A DNA stretch of 64,000 nt from Polyodon spathula. Taxonomy: Eukaryota; Chordata; Actinopteri; Acipenseriformes; Polyodontidae. This document shows positions 61,136 through 64,000 of the stretch, piece after piece; position 1 is the stretch's first letter; each line of letters begins with the position of its first letter. The notes beneath the pieces were generated by a model. That model worked only from the letters and a program-made list of their open reading frames with translations, was not told the origin of the DNA and did not search any database. Where the stretch lies: assembly GCF_017654505.1 (NCBI RefSeq), contig NC_054564.1, forward strand, positions 8,107,338 through 8,171,337. Reading direction: 5' to 3'. Made by a program: the position numbers and the translations under genes.

Positions 61136-61555
61136 GATGTGCTGGGTCTGGTCTGGTCCTGGTCTGTGCTGTGCTGTTCTGGTCTATGCTGTGCTGTGCT
61201 GTGCTGTGCTGTGCTGTGCTGTGCTGTGCTGTGCTGTGCTGTGCTTGGCTTTGCTGGGCTGTGCTGTTCTGGTCTGACACAACATGTGCTGTGACTGTGC
61301 TGTGCTGTGACTGTGCTGGTTTGGTCTGTGCTGTGCTGTGCTGACACGACGAACACGTGCTGACTGGGCTTTGCACGGCTACAAAACTGTGTTGTGGGAG
61401 AACGACCTTGTTTGTGTGCGACTGCTGTGTCTGTGCTGTGCTGTGCTGTGCTGTGCTGTGCTGTGCTGTGCTGGTCTGTACTGTGCTGGTCTGGTCTGTA
61501 CTGTGCTGGTCTGGTCTGTGCTGGTCTGTGCTGTGCTGTGCTGTGCTGTTTGCTC
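61136..61555. repeat. (GCTGT)n-type pentanucleotide array
   Basis: CTGTGCTGTGCTGTGCTGTG runs at about 61190-61245 and 61430-61470, separated by CTGGTCTGGTCTG variants. Confidence 0.93.
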
Positions 61556-61763
61556 TAACTGAGGTGTGTGTTTGTTTTGAAGGTATCAGATCCTTGCAAA
61601 GCCCTTCTTCCTGGAAGCCAGGCTTGAACACTCAAGCCGCTAAACTGTGCCTCCCGGACAGATTGATTTCACAGCAGCCTCTGCAGGGTCATTGGATACT
61701 CATAGCTCAAGGAGAAACACACATTCTGCCTCCCTGCTGATCAATACACGACACCAGCCTGAC

Positions 61764-61852
61764 TGCATCACAGCTCTACCCAGATCAACCAGTACTGCAT
61801 CACAGCTCTACCCAGATCAACCAGTACTGCATCACAGCTCTACCCAAATCAA
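61764..61852. repeat. 32-bp tandem repeat, about 2.8 copies
   Basis: GCATCACAGCTCTACCCAGA plus TCAACCAGTACT. Confidence 0.85.
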
Positions 61853-61924
61853 CTCTGTCTCTAATGCCCTGACTATGTTATACACTAGGGGGCAGTGTGT
61901 CTAATGCCCTGACTGTCTTACACT

Positions 61925-62110
61925 CTAGAGCAGGCTTCCCAACCCTGGTCCTGGGGACCCCCTGTGTCTGCTGATTTTCATATCAACTACATAACTAGAC
62001 CCTTAACTGAACTGATAAATTTGCTTAATTAAGCCTTTTTAATTGTTTTCAGCTCTTACACAGTTGCAGAGTTCAAGCTACTTCTAAAATGTTACAGCCA
62101 ACTTGAAATG
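61925..62110 (+). repeat. Dispersed-repeat-like segment
   Basis: GCTTCCCAACCCTGGTCCTG followed by GGGACCCCCTGTGTCTGCTG is a phrase common in fish interspersed repeats. The family cannot be fixed by eye. Confidence 0.4.
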
Positions 62111-64000
62111 TACCACTGTGAAGAGATCAGCTCTCTTGGGGTTTCCTGTCCCGTGTCTGGAGCAGATAGAAGATCAGCCCCTTTTCTGTGTTCAGTGTTG
62201 TTCTCTGAGATACAAGAGCTTGAAGGGTCGCTTTTGAACCTCCCGCTGCTGCAAGTAGGCACCTAATGCTGGTGATGTATCTGCCTGCTAAGGGTTCTTC
62301 AGGGTGACACACTGGGGTGATGATGGGATCACAGTCACAGGGTGGATGGGGCTGGCCGGATGGTGGCGAGGGTGAAGTGATGATGGCGAGGCGATGGCAC
62401 GTTCCAGCCTCCAGGATTGAGAATACGAGCCCTGTGGGACAGGTCTGACCTCATATATCCCTCCTTGAGCATTACAGGACATGTGAGGTTGGACCTTTCT
62501 CACAGGACTGATATTCCACAGCCAATGGGAGACCACAATCTACCATCCCCCAGCCCAGAGCAGGAGCTGGGCAGCCTGGGGAAGAGAGAGGGTCAGGACG
62601 GTGAGGGGAGAGAGGAGAGGGGAGAGGGGAGGATGAAAGAGTTGCTGGCTGCTTAGCTGGGAGATGAAGGATTATTTAGAAGACAGACAGTCTGAAATTA
62701 CATACAGGACACTAGATAGACAGTTAGAGAAAGACAGATATTGCAGATGGCAAGAAAGAAAGCAAAAAAGCATTGATAGCGGGACAGACAGACAGACAGA
62801 CACAGGAGTGCTGCCTGTGCGTTTTTCTTGCAGTTTTTTCTCTCTTCCTTCCAGACTCTCTTGTGGTTTGTTGTCAAGCACTGAACCTGCACTGCACCAC
62901 TTCTCCTGAAGGGGGCGTTGCAAACAGCAGCTCAAGCGGTAGATCCTGACTGACCGGTTACAATCAAGACTGCCCTCCCTGGGTTCCCTGCAAGTATAGA
63001 AAGTGGTTGAAATTGCACACGAAGCATGTCCGCGGCTGTGCCTGTGACTGCGTCAGACTCCCAGTGTCTGCAGAGCCCAGTCAGAGACTTCAAATCAAGC
63101 TTTTCAAAGAAGTAGGACCAATCGCGTGCCCCTTCCGGCAGCTCGTGTGATTTTCTGAGATTGGATTGAATAAATGGCAGTGAAAAGCAATCATTCATTT
63201 CAATACAATTCACAGCGTTTGCTGGGGCACTGTCCCATGGTCATGTTCAGTGTTTTTCCCCCCTGCAGAGTTCCACAGTCCCGTCCAGGGTTTCCACTCT
63301 CAAAGACGCTCCAGATGTGAGGACTCAAGCTGCCTCCACAGCAGTAGAGGAGGCTCAAAGTGACATCTTCAGACTAGAGCAGCTCAGGAGGCAAGACAGA
63401 CTCTTTACACAGGAAACCCCTGTGCAATACAAACTCGCACTGTAAGCACCCCACACAGAGATGTTCCCTCAAACCCAACTGGGATCCCAATGTAACCCCA
63501 GGGGGCTTCCCCAGCACCATTAGCAGATCACAGCAGTATTGATTGTAAGATGTGCTGATCGTCGTATGAAAAAACTAAAAATGACTTGGAATGGATTTCG
63601 GTTTTGTTTTGATGAGTCAGAGTCAACGAGCACTGGAAATAGGAGACTCGCATAATCCCACATCTCACTTTCTCCTGCCAGTAAACTACAGCAATCACCA
63701 GCAGCAGATCTGAGGTATTACACACGCTGCGTTAACCCTATAGACCGGCGGGGCTGGAAGGTTGACAGACCCCCTCCCTGGTCCTGTGTGTTTATTATTG
63801 ATAGCCGGTGATAGGGAGGGGTCCTGTTCACTGCCTGTCTCCACCCCCCCACCCATGTGCCTGGCTCAATTCCAACATCTACAGCTGTGCTCAGTGATAA
63901 CACAGTGTCTGTGCCAGCAGCTCAAACCTCAGAATCAACCGGTTCATAGAAATAACTACTAATGTTTCAATGCAACTCTTATATACCTTGAAGAACCCCC

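Larger units (their letters stand above)
59838..64000 (-). other. ANK1: Presumed ANK1 5' intron, no exon recognised
   Basis: The exon for ankyrin repeat 1 (family consensus with RAARSGNLDKAL and INTCNQ) was looked for on the minus strand and not found. The stretch is dominated by tandem repeats at 60261-60902, 61136-61555 and 61764-61852, with a dispersed-repeat-like segment at about 61925-62110. Confidence 0.55.

Overview
The window is vertebrate nuclear DNA. It has split genes with GT-AG introns, a tRNA-derived SINE, MITE-like elements and very many minisatellites. Four protein-coding loci can be read by homology: a PPP1R3C-like glycogen-targeting subunit of protein phosphatase 1 (+), PHYHIP (-), POLR3D (+) and ANK1 (-). 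Protein similarity and repeat flavour suggest a ray-finned fish, more likely a non-teleost (sturgeon, paddlefish, gar or bowfin type). That placement is inference; only 'vertebrate' is secure.

Layout. 1-4.0 kb: no gene seen, interspersed-repeat fragments and a fold-back element. 4.0-7.3 kb: PPP1R3C-like gene, with promoter motifs near 4.04-4.13 kb and the coding exon ending at 7275. 8.8-11.2 kb: PHYHIP, four coding exons and a complete 331-residue reading frame, tail-to-tail with PPP1R3C-like. 11.9-15.4 kb: four minisatellites, the last a CpG-rich 40-bp array touching the POLR3D promoter. 15.4-18.35 kb: POLR3D, whose first four coding exons and last exon are clear but whose middle exons are absent and whose penultimate exon runs into a stop. 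18.35-24.2 kb: no confident exon; expected to hold 3' ends of POLR3D and ANK1. 24.2-59.8 kb: ANK1 on the minus strand, 39 exons joining without a frame break (about 1,840 residues): ankyrin repeats 2-24, ZU5-ZU5-UPA, death domain, regulatory tail, plus the internal first exon of muscle small ankyrin 1. The N-terminal exon(s) and the last few residues were not found. 59.9-64 kb: ANK1 5' intron, mostly tandem repeat.

The genes do not form a pathway. They act respectively in glycogen metabolism, a neuronal phytanoyl-CoA-hydroxylase-interacting protein, RNA polymerase III, and the spectrin membrane skeleton/sarcoplasmic reticulum. Linkage of ANK1, PHYHIP and a PPP1R3C-like gene mirrors ANK3, PHYHIPL and PPP1R3C on human chromosome 10, as expected of a whole-genome-duplication paralogon.

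The most unusual content is the tandem repeats. At least two ANK1 minisatellites are made from ANK1's own exon-intron junctions, a third has overrun a splice acceptor, and two others are tandem copies of tRNA-SINE heads. No previously undescribed protein system was found.
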